Below, piece by piece: positions 15,196 through 23,481 of a stretch of DNA of 64,000 bases; positions within the stretch are counted from its first letter, which is position 1; every line of letters begins with the position of its first letter. A model generated the notes under the pieces. The model had not been told where the DNA came from, did no database searches, and saw only the letters and a program-made list of their open reading frames with translations. The position numbers and the translations under genes were made by a program. This DNA comes from Streptomyces sp. NRRL S-118 (GTDB lineage Bacteria; Actinomycetota; Actinomycetes; Streptomycetales; Streptomycetaceae): positions 1 through 64,000 of the forward strand of contig NZ_JOBL01000104.1 in NCBI RefSeq assembly GCF_000716335.1, given 5' to 3'.

Positions 15196-16488
15196 CTACC
15201 AGGGCAGCTCCCGCACCTGCTGCACGCACAGCACGACGAACAGCAGCCCGGCCGCGACCAGCATGGCGTTGCTGAGCATGCCGTTGCGCCACTCCCGCGG
15301 CGTGCGCTCCGAGTTGAGCAGCCAGACCAGGGTGAGGGCCAGGAACGGCATGAAGAACGCGCCGATCACGCCGTACACGATCACCAGGCCGAACGGCTGG
15401 TCCAGGAAGAGCAGACTGATCGGCGGGAAGGTCAGCCACAGGAGGTACGCCCGGAACGGCAGCGACTTCTCGCGCTGCACGACCGTGGCCGCGTCACCGC
15501 CGCCGCGCTGCTTGCGGAAGCGGGTGACGAAGTCGGCGAACATCAGGCTCACGCCGTGCCAGACGCCGATGAGGGAGGTGAAGGAGGTGGCGAAGAAGCC
15601 GACCAGGAAGAGCTTGGCGGTCGCGGTGCCGTACCGGGCCTCCAGGACCTCGCCGAGGTCGAGGAGCCCCTTGTCGCCCTTGGCCAGCGCCACGCCGGAG
15701 GAGTGCAGCAGCTCGGCGCCGACGAAGAGCATCGCCACGACGAAGATGCCGGTGGTGATGTAGGCGACGCGGTTGTCGAGCCGCATGACCTTGATCCAGC
15801 TGATGTCGGTCCAGCCCTTGGCGTTCACCCAGTAGCCGTACGCCGCCAGCGTGATGGTGCCGCCGACGCCGCCGATCAGGCCCAGGGTGTAGACGAGCGA
15901 GCCCTCCGGCAGGACCGGAGCGAGGCCGGCCACCGCCGAGCCGAGGTGCGGGGTGACCCGGACGGCGAGGTAGACGGTGACCACGAACATCACGCCGACC
16001 AGGACCGTCATGACCTTCTCGAAGACGGCGTAGCGGTTGAACCAGACGAAGACCAGCCCGGTCAGGCCGCACAGCACGGCCCACCACTTCAGGTCCATGA
16101 CGTCCGGGAAGAGCGCGCTCAGCGGCAGCGCGCTGGAGGACATGGCGGCCGCGCCGTAGACGAAGCCCCAGACGACGACGTACCCGACGAAGTAGACGGT
16201 CGTCCAGGCACCGAGGCTCCGCCAGCCGTCGAAGAGGGTGCGGCCGGTGGCCAGGTGCCAGCGGCCGGCGGCCTCCGCGAGCGCGATCTTGACGAGGCAC
16301 CCGATGACGGCGGCCCACAGGAGCGTGTAGCCGAACTTGCTGCCCGCGATGAGCGTCGCGACCAGGTCGCCGGCGCCCACGCCGGTGGCCGCGACGACGA
16401 TCCCGGGGCCGATGGAGCGCCAGCTCGGCCTGCGGGGTGCGGTGCTCCCGCCGGTCTCCTCGCTCCGTACGGTCTCTGCACCTGCCAT
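15196..16488 (-). CDS. Nramp-fold membrane transporter with non-canonical metal site
   Basis: This 430-residue protein has about eleven hydrophobic helices and clear overall similarity to the Nramp/MntH family. Canonical Nramp proteins bind divalent metal through DPGN in TM1 and a Met in TM6 (MPH). Here the TM1 position reads GVGAGDLVATL (residues 36-46) and the TM6 region reads GTITLAAYGYW, so neither motif is present. Transport of Mn/Fe by the usual mechanism is therefore doubtful; an Nramp-related Mg transporter or another solute are alternatives. The ATG at 16488 has AAGGTGG upstream. It stands alone between two secreted hydrolase genes. Confidence 0.82.
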   Translation of the reverse strand: MAGAETVRSEETGGSTAPRRPSWRSIGPGIVVAATGVGAGDLVATLIAGSKFGYTLLWAAVIGCLVKIALAEAAGRWHLATGRTLFDGWRSLGAWTTVYFVGYVVVWGFVYGAAAMSSSALPLSALFPDVMDLKWWAVLCGLTGLVFVWFNRYAVFEKVMTVLVGVMFVVTVYLAVRVTPHLGSAVAGLAPVLPEGSLVYTLGLIGGVGGTITLAAYGYWVNAKGWTDISWIKVMRLDNRVAYITTGIFVVAMLFVGAELLHSSGVALAKGDKGLLDLGEVLEARYGTATAKLFLVGFFATSFTSLIGVWHGVSLMFADFVTRFRKQRGGGDAATVVQREKSLPFRAYLLWLTFPPISLLFLDQPFGLVIVYGVIGAFFMPFLALTLVWLLNSERTPREWRNGMLSNAMLVAAGLLFVVLCVQQVRELPW

Positions 16489-16673
16489 GTCCGGCCACCT
16501 TCCGCTCGTGATCGTCGACGTTCCGTCACGAAAGCGGGTCCTCGGCGATCCCGCAAGGGGACCGGCCGGACGCGACCTTGGCCGGAGCCGACCCTTGACG
16601 CGCTCATGCCAGGGCCGGACGATGCCTCGCACGGGGAGAGCCCCCCGTACCCCCCACCCAGGAGACGACAAGC

Positions 16674-18017
16674 ATGCGACTTCGCATACGCGGCGCGCAC
16701 GGCAGAAGGTCCGCCACCCTCACGGCCTTACTGGCGCTCGCCGTCGTGGCACCGCTCGCCGCCACCACCACGACGGCCGCCGACGTGCCGGCCACCCCCG
16801 CCGCCACCACGGAGGAGGTCATCCGGCAGTACGAGATCCACGGCCCGTCCACCGCGGCCGAGCGCACCGCCCTCGCCGCGACCGGTGTCTCGATCGACGA
16901 GGTCGATTCCCACGCGGTCGTGGTCAGCGCCGACACCGGTCAGGCGAAGCGGCTGCGGGCCCTCGGGTACGCGCTCGAAGCCCTGCCCGCGCCGCCCGAC
17001 CGGTCCGGCGGGAAGTCCGTCGGCGCCCTGGACTTCCCCTCCGCCGACGCGCGGTACCACAACTACGCCGAGATGAACGCGGAGATCGCCCAGCGGCTCC
17101 AGCAGTACCCGAACATCATGAGCCGCCGGGTCATCGGCAAGACGTACCAGGGCCGGGACATCGTCGCCATCAAGATCAGCGACAACGTGGCGACGGACGA
17201 GAACGAGCCCGAGGTGCTCTTCACCCACCACCAGCACGCCCGCGAGCACCTCACCGTCGAGATGGCGCTGTACCTGCTGCGCGAACTCGGCGCCGGGTAC
17301 GCGACCGACTCCCGGATCACCAGCGCGGTCGACAACCGTGAGCTCTGGATCATCCCCGACCTCAACCCGGACGGCGGCGAGTACGACATCGCCTCCGGCT
17401 CCTACCGCAGCTGGCGCAAGAACCGCCAGCCCAACTCCGGTTCCTCGTACGTCGGCACGGACATGAACCGCAACTGGAACTTCAAGTGGGGCTGCTGCGG
17501 CGGCTCCTCGGGCTCGTACGGCTCCGAGACCTACCGCGGCTCGGCGCCCGAGTCCGCCCCCGAGGTGAAGGTCGTCGCCGACTTCGTCCGCTCGCGCGCC
17601 GTGGGCGGCAAGCAGCAGATCCGGGCGGCCATCGACTTCCACACGTACAGCGAGCTCGTGCTGTGGCCGTACGGCTACACGTACAACGACACGGCCCCCG
17701 GCCTGACCCAGGACGACCGTGACGCCTTCGCGGCGGTCGGCCGCAAGATGGCCGCGAGCAACGGGTACACCCCGCAGCAGTCGAGCGACCTCTACGTCAC
17801 CGACGGGTCGATCGACGACTACCTCTGGGGCGCGCACAAGATCTTCGGCTACACCTTCGAGATGTACCCGAGGAGCTCCGGCGGTGGCGGCTTCTACCCG
17901 CCCGACGAGGTCATCGAGCGCGAGACCGGCCGCAACCGTGACGCGGTGCTGCAGCTGATCGAGAACGCGGACTGCATGTACCGGTCGATCGGCAAGGAGC
18001 AGCAGTACTGCGCCTGA
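16674..18017 (+). CDS. Secreted M14-family zinc carboxypeptidase
   Basis: This 447-residue protein has a signal peptide (1-35) and propeptide, then an M14 carboxypeptidase domain. The zinc-binding HxxE is in [13 protein letters not shown], the third His in [13 protein letters not shown], and the catalytic Glu in [11 protein letters not shown]. All are present, so the enzyme should be active outside the cell on peptide C termini. AGGAGA lies upstream of the ATG. Codon 19, in the signal peptide, is TTA (16728-16730), the leucine codon read only by the developmental tRNA bldA, suggesting late or developmental production. Confidence 0.93.
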   Translation: MRLRIRGAHGRRSATLTALLALAVVAPLAATTTTAADVPATPAATTEEVIRQYEIHGPSTAAERTALAATGVSIDEVDSHAVVVSADTGQAKRLRALGYALEALPAPPDRSGGKSVGALDFPSADARYHNYAEMNAEIAQRLQQYPNIMSRRVIGKTYQGRDIVAIKISDNVATDENEPEVLFTHHQHAREHLTVEMALYLLRELGAGYATDSRITSAVDNRELWIIPDLNPDGGEYDIASGSYRSWRKNRQPNSGSSYVGTDMNRNWNFKWGCCGGSSGSYGSETYRGSAPESAPEVKVVADFVRSRAVGGKQQIRAAIDFHTYSELVLWPYGYTYNDTAPGLTQDDRDAFAAVGRKMAASNGYTPQQSSDLYVTDGSIDDYLWGAHKIFGYTFEMYPRSSGGGGFYPPDEVIERETGRNRDAVLQLIENADCMYRSIGKEQQYCA

Positions 18018-18109
18018 CGGCGCGAGGGCCGTCGTGGCACGGGCGTCGCCGCCCTGCCGCGACGGCTCCGTCCGGTCGCGCCCCGCCCGGCGCCGCCCCG
18101 GCGCGGCTG

Positions 18110-18514
18110 TCAGCCCAGGACGGCCAGGGCGTCGATCTCGATGAGCAGGCCGGCGGGGAGGCCGACGTAGACGGTGGTGCGGGCGGCCGGGGGCACGGTC
18201 AGGTCCCGGAAGTACTCGTCGTAGATCTCGTTCATCTCGGCGAAGTGCGCCGTGTCCGTGAGGTAGACGCGGATCATCATCACGTCGTCCCAGGTGGCGC
18301 CGCCCTCCGTGAGCACCGCCTCGACGTTGGCCAGGGTCTGGAGGGTCTGCTCGCGCAGGGTGGGGCCGGCGACGGCCGGGGCCCGTCCCCCGACCGCCGG
18401 GAGGAAGCCGACCTGGCCCGCGACCTGCAGGATGTTGCCCTTGCGCACGCCGTGGGAGAAGGCGGCGGGCGGCGCGGTGTGGGTGGCGGGGGTGAGCGCG
18501 GTCTTCTCGGTCAT
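18110..18514 (-). CDS. RidA-family enamine/imine deaminase
   Basis: This 134-residue protein is RidA/YjgF-like ('GNILQVAGQVGFLP', 'TLANVEAVLTEGGATWDDVMMIRVYLTD'), with the conserved Arg in MIRVYL. RidA hydrolyses reactive enamines/imines released by PLP-dependent dehydratases. That fits the divergent neighbour at 20550, a PLP fold-type III deaminase. It overlaps the IclR gene by four bases (ATGA), so it is the last gene of the kinase-IclR-RidA operon. Confidence 0.9.
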   Translation of the reverse strand: MTEKTALTPATHTAPPAAFSHGVRKGNILQVAGQVGFLPAVGGRAPAVAGPTLREQTLQTLANVEAVLTEGGATWDDVMMIRVYLTDTAHFAEMNEIYDEYFRDLTVPPAARTTVYVGLPAGLLIEIDALAVLG

Positions 18515-19272
18515 GCGGTGTCCTTCGGTGGTGTGGTGCCGGAGTAGTCCCGGGTGATGGCGTCGGCGGTGCGGCGCACCAGCGGGAGCAGGGCGAGGAG
18601 TTCGTCGGCGGTGACGACGACGTTGGGGGCCGAGACGGACATGGCGGCGGCGACGCGGCCGTCGGCGCCGCGAACGGGGGCCGCGACGCAATTGATGGAC
18701 TCCTCGTGGCCACCGAGGTCGGAGGCCCAGCCCTGTTCGCGGACGGCCGCCAGCTCCGTGAGGAAGGCGGCGGCGTTCGGGGTCGAACGGGGCGTGTACA
18801 TGGGGTAGTCGAGCTTCGCGGCGAGGGCGCGGCGCTCGGCCTCGGGGAGGTCGGCGAGGATCAGCTTGGCGACCGCGGCGACGGTGATCGCCACGGGCTT
18901 GCCGATCCGCGAGTACATCCGCACCGGGTAGCGGCTCTCGACCTTGTCGATGTAGAGGACCTCCCCCTCCTCGTACACGGCCAGGTGGACGGTGTGGCCG
19001 GTCTGCTCGCCCAGCCGTACGAGGTGGGGGTGGGCGATCCCGCGGATGTCGAGGTTCTCGACGGCCTCCTGGGCGAGCGCGAAGAGCCGGGCGCCGAGGC
19101 GGTAGCGCTGGTCCTCCTGCCGGTAGACCAGGCCGTGCTCGTGCAGGGTGCGCAGCAGCCGCAGGGCGGTCGACTTGTGCACGCCGAGGGCCTCGGCGAC
19201 CCGGCCGAGGTCGGCGGGACCCTGCGCGAGCAGCGGCAGGATGCTGAGCGCGCGGTCGACGGTCTGGCTCAT
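18511..19272 (-). CDS. IclR-family transcriptional regulator of the catabolic module
   Basis: This 253-residue protein has an N-terminal winged helix-turn-helix (VAEALGVHKSTALRLLRTL) and a C-terminal IclR effector domain ('GHTVHLAVYEEGEVLYIDKVES'). IclR proteins usually bind a small acid or sugar acid. It overlaps both neighbours (kinase upstream, ridA downstream) by four bases, so it is co-translated with them and probably controls the divergent promoters at 20421-20549. KDG, glucosaminate or N-acetylglucosaminate would be natural ligands; this is inference. Confidence 0.92.
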   Translation of the reverse strand: MSQTVDRALSILPLLAQGPADLGRVAEALGVHKSTALRLLRTLHEHGLVYRQEDQRYRLGARLFALAQEAVENLDIRGIAHPHLVRLGEQTGHTVHLAVYEEGEVLYIDKVESRYPVRMYSRIGKPVAITVAAVAKLILADLPEAERRALAAKLDYPMYTPRSTPNAAAFLTELAAVREQGWASDLGGHEESINCVAAPVRGADGRVAAAMSVSAPNVVVTADELLALLPLVRRTADAITRDYSGTTPPKDTA

Positions 19273-20420
19273 GGCGTGCGTACCTCCAGGTCCTCCCCGG
19301 TCCGCGTCCAGCCGGGGCCGAGGTGCAGTCTCCCCCAGGAGTCGTCGTCCAGCGCCGCGAGCCGGTCGGCGAGTGCGGCGCCGGGCGGCGCTGCGAGGTC
19401 ACCGGGCACGGTGAGCGCGGCGGCGGCCACGAGGTGCCCGTGCCGCAGCCTCGCCCGCAGGCCGAGCCCGCGCAGGGTCGCGCCGAGGAACCCGGCGGCG
19501 AAGGCGTCGCCGGCGCCGGCGGCCGCGACGACGTCGACCCGGGGTGCGGGTACGGAGACGACGATGTCGCCCGCGGGCGCGCAGCCGGGCGCGGGCGCGA
19601 TCCCCCGGGCGGGAGCGGAGCCGGATGCGGGGGCGGGGCCCGGCGCGGGGGCCCGGCCGCGAGCGGGAGCGGAGCCGGGCGCGGGGGCGGGGACGTGGCC
19701 CGCGCGGCGGGTGAAGGCCGTCGCGCCCCGCGCGCCCTGCTTGACCACCAGGACCTCCGGTTCGGGGAGGGCCTCGCGGATCGCGGACGCCCCGCGCAGG
19801 GACCACGCCGCGGCCGCCTCGTCCTCGCCGACGAAGACGACGTCGGCCCCGCGGGCGAGGTCGAGCAGCACGGTTGGGGCGGCGGGCGCGGTGCGCCACA
19901 GCTCCGGGCGGTGATTCACGTCGAAGGAGACGAGCGGCCGCCCGGGGCGCGGGCGGGTGAGGTCGCGCACCAGGGCGAGGCAGCCCGGGGAGAGCGCGGC
20001 CGTGATGCCCGACAGGTGCAGGACGCGGGTGGACCGCAGGTCCTCGTACGGGACGGTGCGCGGGGACATGGCCGACGCGGCCGAACCGGCGCGGTGGTAG
20101 ACGACCTCGTGGGCCGCGGTGCCGCGGTCGGCCGCCGTGCGGAAGTAGACGCCGGTGGGGCGCAGCGGGTCGCGCCGTACCGCGGACGTGTCGACGCCGT
20201 ACGCCGCGATCGCCTCGACCAGGTGGTCGCCGAAGCCGTCCGCGCCGACCCGGCCGACCCACCGGACCCGGTGCCCGGCGGCGGCCAGGGCGCAGGCGAC
20301 ATTGGACTCGGCGCCGCCGATGGCCCGGGTGAAGGAGGGCACGTCGGCGAGGCGGCCGGGGCGCGAGGGCAGGAAGGCGACCATGGACTCGCCGAGACAG
20401 ACGACGTCGCTTCCGGTCAC
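19269..20420 (-). CDS. PfkB-family sugar kinase, likely 2-keto-3-deoxygluconate kinase
   Basis: This 383-residue ribokinase/PfkB enzyme carries the N-terminal 'VCLGESMVAFLPSRPGRLAD' and 'IGGAESNVACALAAAGHRV' motifs typical of KDG kinases, and the C-terminal catalytic motif AAAGAGDAFAAGFL with the base Asp. Residues about 241-283 hold an unusual Pro/Ala/Gly insertion made of repeated PAPG/SAPARG units, absent from usual kinases and probably a surface loop. The GTG start is set by GAGGAG six bases upstream. It overlaps the IclR gene by four bases. The expected product, KDPG, would feed a KDPG aldolase not encoded here. Confidence 0.88.
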   Translation of the reverse strand: MTGSDVVCLGESMVAFLPSRPGRLADVPSFTRAIGGAESNVACALAAAGHRVRWVGRVGADGFGDHLVEAIAAYGVDTSAVRRDPLRPTGVYFRTAADRGTAAHEVVYHRAGSAASAMSPRTVPYEDLRSTRVLHLSGITAALSPGCLALVRDLTRPRPGRPLVSFDVNHRPELWRTAPAAPTVLLDLARGADVVFVGEDEAAAAWSLRGASAIREALPEPEVLVVKQGARGATAFTRRAGHVPAPAPGSAPARGRAPAPGPAPASGSAPARGIAPAPGCAPAGDIVVSVPAPRVDVVAAAGAGDAFAAGFLGATLRGLGLRARLRHGHLVAAAALTVPGDLAAPPGAALADRLAALDDDSWGRLHLGPGWTRTGEDLEVRTP

Positions 20421-20491
20421 GCTGGGCTCCTCACGGGCGCGGCGGATCCATTGACCCGGCGTTGCGCCGGATGTTAGACAGCCGCAAGCGT

Positions 20492-20522
20492 TATACGCAA
20501 CGACCATTGCAGTATGTGCAAC
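20492..20522. promoter_or_regulatory. Candidate IclR operator between divergent catabolic operons
   Basis: Two related sites, TATACGCAAC (20492-20501) and TATGTGCAAC (20513-20522), are 21 bases apart, two helical turns. The second is part of a perfect inverted repeat TTGCA-gtatg-TGCAA (20507-20521), a size typical of IclR operators. The segment is AT-richer than its surroundings and lies between the kinase-IclR-RidA operon and the deaminase-deacylase operon, so one protein bound here could control both. Confidence 0.5.
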
Positions 20523-20549
20523 TGTGCACCGCAGAGAGGGAGGGCGCGC

Positions 20550-21830
20550 ATGACGGACGCCGCCGACACCATCGACCGCCTCCGGGACGAGCGTGTCGAC
20601 CACCGCTTCAAAGGGCTGCCGCTCGACGCCGATGGCCTGACCGTCGGCGAGCTCGCCGCCCAGCGCCGCAACCTCTTCACCGGCGGGTTCACCACCCCCG
20701 TGCTCGCGCTCTCCGCCGAGTCCGTCGAGCACAACCTGGCCGTCCTCGAGGCGTACTCCGAGCGGCACGGCCTGGCCTTCGCCCCGCACGGCAAGACCTC
20801 CATGGCGCCGCAGCTCTTCGCCCGCCAGCTGGCGTACGGCGCGTGGGGCATCACCGCCGCGGTACCGCACCAGGCGCGCGTCTACCGGGCGTTCGGCGTC
20901 CCGCGGATCTTCCTCGCCAACGAGCTCGTCGACGCCGCCGCCCTGCGCTGGCTGGCGCGGGAGCTCGCCGAGGACCCCGGCTTCCACTTCGTCTGCTACG
21001 TCGACTCGGTACGCGGCGTGGAGCTGATGGACGAGGCGCTCGACGGAGCGGCACGCCCCGTCGACGTCGTCGTCGAGCTGGGCGCGGGCGACGGCGCACG
21101 CACGGGCGCACGCACGGAGGCCGACTGCGACGCCGTCGCGGAGGCCGTCGCCGCGGCCCGGCACCTGCGTCTGGTGGGCGTCGCCGGGTACGAGGGCGAG
21201 GTACCGCAGGCGACCGGGGCGACCGTCCGGGACTGGCTGCGCCGGCTCACCGCGCTCGCCGCCCGCCTGGACGCGGCGGGCCGCTTCCCGGCCGGCGTCG
21301 AGGAGATCGTCGTCAGCGCCGGCGGCAGCGCCTGGTTCGACACGGTCGCGGAGGTGTTCGCCGAACTGCCGCCGCTCTCCCGCCCGGTGCTGAAGCTGCT
21401 GCGCTCCGGCGCGTACGTGTCGCACGACGACGGCCAGTACCGCGCCCTCACGCCCTTCAACCGGGTCCCCGACGAGGGCGCCCTCCAGCCCGCGTTCCGC
21501 CTGTGGGCCCAGGTGGTGTCCCGCCCGACCGCCGGGCAGGCGTTCGTCAACGCGGGCAAGCGGGACGCGGCGTACGACCTCCACCTGCCCGAGGCGCAGG
21601 TCGTGCGCTCGGCGCGGGACGGCTCGGTCCGGCCGGCCACCGGGATCACGGTCAGCCGCCTGTCCGACCAGCACGCCTGGCTGGACACGGCCGAGGGGGC
21701 GGAGCTGGAGGTGGGCGACTGGGTCGGGATGGGCCTGTCCCACCCCTGCACGGTGTTCGACAAGTGGCAGCTGATCCCGCTCGTGGAGGCGGACGGCACG
21801 GTCGCCGACTTCGTCCGCACCTTCTTCTAG
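20550..21830 (+). CDS. PLP fold-type III D-amino-acid/D-glucosaminate deaminase
   Basis: This 426-residue protein belongs to the alanine racemase N-domain/D-threonine aldolase superfamily. The PLP lysine is in the motif APHGKTSMAPQL near residue 76; the C-terminal domain contains 'SDQHAWLDT', the His/Asp metal-type motif of D-threonine aldolase/D-serine dehydratase-like enzymes, and 'VGMGLSHPCTVFDKW'. These enzymes eliminate ammonia from D-serine-like substrates; D-glucosaminate dehydratase is a known member of this fold. With KDG kinase and RidA beside it, D-glucosaminate to KDG plus ammonia is an attractive reaction. D-serine or D-threonine remain alternatives. Confidence 0.85.
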   Translation: MTDAADTIDRLRDERVDHRFKGLPLDADGLTVGELAAQRRNLFTGGFTTPVLALSAESVEHNLAVLEAYSERHGLAFAPHGKTSMAPQLFARQLAYGAWGITAAVPHQARVYRAFGVPRIFLANELVDAAALRWLARELAEDPGFHFVCYVDSVRGVELMDEALDGAARPVDVVVELGAGDGARTGARTEADCDAVAEAVAAARHLRLVGVAGYEGEVPQATGATVRDWLRRLTALAARLDAAGRFPAGVEEIVVSAGGSAWFDTVAEVFAELPPLSRPVLKLLRSGAYVSHDDGQYRALTPFNRVPDEGALQPAFRLWAQVVSRPTAGQAFVNAGKRDAAYDLHLPEAQVVRSARDGSVRPATGITVSRLSDQHAWLDTAEGAELEVGDWVGMGLSHPCTVFDKWQLIPLVEADGTVADFVRTFF

Positions 21831-21836
21831 GGCCCG

Positions 21837-23462
21837 GTGGCCATGGACCTCGTCATACGGGACGTCCGCGTCGTCGACGGCACGGGCGGCCCCTCCGTCC
21901 GCGCCGACGTAGGCATCGAGGGCGGCAGGATCGCCGCCCTGCGCACCCCGGGCGAACCGGCGCTGCCGGGCCGGCGTGTCCTGGACGCCCACGGACTCGC
22001 CCTCGCCCCCGGTTTCGTCGACATGCACGCCCACAGCGACCTGGCGCTGCTGCGCGACCCCGACCACAGCGCCAAGGCCGCGCAGGGCGTCACGCTGGAA
22101 GTGCTCGGCCAGGACGGCCTGTCGTACGCACCCGTGGACGACCGCACCCTCGACGAGGTCCGCACCGCCATCGCCGGCTGGAACGGCGGGGGGCCCGGCG
22201 ACCCCTCCGTCGACTTCGACTGGCGGACCGTCGGCGAGTACCTCGACCGCCTGGACCGGAACTTCGGCGGACAGGGCATCGCGGTGAACGCCGCGTACCT
22301 GATCCCGCAGGGCACGGTCCGCGCCCACGTCATGGGCTGGGACGACCGGCCGCCCACGGACGCCGCGCTGGCCCGGATGAAGACGCTGGTCGCCGAGGGC
22401 ATGGAGCAGGGCGCGGTCGGCATGTCCTCGGGTCTCACCTACACGCCCGGCATGTACGCCGACGACTCCGAACTCGCCGCCCTGTGCCGGGTCGTGGCGG
22501 CGTACGACGGCTACTACTGCCCGCACCACCGCAGTTACGGCGCGGGCGCACTGCGGGCGTACCAGGAGATGGTCGCCCTCGCGCGGGAGGCCGGCTGCGC
22601 GCTGCACCTGGCCCACGCCACCATGAACTTCGGTGTCAACGAGGGCAGGGCGCCCGAGCTGCTCGCGCTGCTCGACGCGGCGCTCGACGCGGGGGCGGAC
22701 ATCTCCCTGGACACCTACCCGTACACGCCCGGCTGCACGACCCTCGTCGCGTTGCTGCCGAGCTGGGCGAGCGAAGGCGGCCCGGAGGCGGTCCTGGCCC
22801 GGCTGCGCGACGACGCGACCGCCGAGCGCGTCCGCCATCACCTCGAGGTCCTCGGCTCGGACGGCTGCCACGGCGTGCCCGTCGCATGGGACACCGTCGA
22901 GGTCTCGGGGGTCGGCGACCCCTCGCTCGCCGCCTTCGTCGGCAGGACCGTCCGGCAGTCGGCGGACGCCCGCGGCGAGGAGCCGTGGACCGTCGCCCGC
23001 CGCCTGCTGATCGGCGACCGGCTCGGGACGACGGTCCTCCAGCACGTGGGCCACGAGGAGAACGTCCGCGCGATCATGCGCCACCGCGTCCACACGGGCG
23101 GCTCCGACGGCATCCTCCAGGGTGCCAAGCCGCACCCGCGCGCCTACGGCACCTTCCCGCACTACCTGGGCCGGTACGTGCGCGAGCTCGGCGTGCTGTC
23201 CCTGGAGGAGGCGGTCGCGCACCTCACCTCCCGCCCGGCGGCCCGCCTGCGGCTCCCCGACCGGGGCCTGGTCCGCGAGGGCTACCGCGCCGACCTGGTG
23301 CTCTTCGACCCGTCGACGGTCGCGGCGGGCGCGACCTTCGACGCCCCGCGCACCCTGCCGACCGGCATCCCCCACGTGCTGATCGACGGCCGCTTCGTGA
23401 TCGAGGACGGCCGCCGCACGGACGCCCTGGCGGGCCGCGCGGTCCGCCGCACCCCACGCTGA
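21837..23462 (+). CDS. D-aminoacylase-like amidohydrolase, possible N-acetyl-D-glucosaminate deacetylase
   Basis: This protein of 541 residues is an amidohydrolase of the N-acyl-D-amino-acid deacylase group. Metal ligands are visible in PGFVDMHAHSDLAL (HxH), CPHHRSYG, HLAHATMN and the C-terminal GSDGILQG. The D-aminoacylase Cys loop (usually GNCG) here reads VLGQDGLSYAP, with Asp for Cys, placing it in a distinct subgroup. Removing an N-acyl group from N-acetyl-D-glucosaminate would supply the deaminase encoded six bases upstream. GTG 21837 or ATG 21843 may be the start; neither has a strong ribosome site, suggesting coupling. Confidence 0.85.
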   Translation: MAMDLVIRDVRVVDGTGGPSVRADVGIEGGRIAALRTPGEPALPGRRVLDAHGLALAPGFVDMHAHSDLALLRDPDHSAKAAQGVTLEVLGQDGLSYAPVDDRTLDEVRTAIAGWNGGGPGDPSVDFDWRTVGEYLDRLDRNFGGQGIAVNAAYLIPQGTVRAHVMGWDDRPPTDAALARMKTLVAEGMEQGAVGMSSGLTYTPGMYADDSELAALCRVVAAYDGYYCPHHRSYGAGALRAYQEMVALAREAGCALHLAHATMNFGVNEGRAPELLALLDAALDAGADISLDTYPYTPGCTTLVALLPSWASEGGPEAVLARLRDDATAERVRHHLEVLGSDGCHGVPVAWDTVEVSGVGDPSLAAFVGRTVRQSADARGEEPWTVARRLLIGDRLGTTVLQHVGHEENVRAIMRHRVHTGGSDGILQGAKPHPRAYGTFPHYLGRYVRELGVLSLEEAVAHLTSRPAARLRLPDRGLVREGYRADLVLFDPSTVAAGATFDAPRTLPTGIPHVLIDGRFVIEDGRRTDALAGRAVRRTPR

Positions 23463-23481
23463 CCGCGGCTCCGCCGGCGCG

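Noticed and set aside
18018..18109. Terminator between the carboxypeptidase and RidA genes
   Set aside because: Only short overlapping GC-rich inverted repeats were found; no single convincing stem.
19269..23375. A 1368-residue minus-strand open frame
   Set aside because: Only the last 383 residues, from GTG 20420, are the KDG kinase; the rest is the reverse of the deacylase and deaminase genes.
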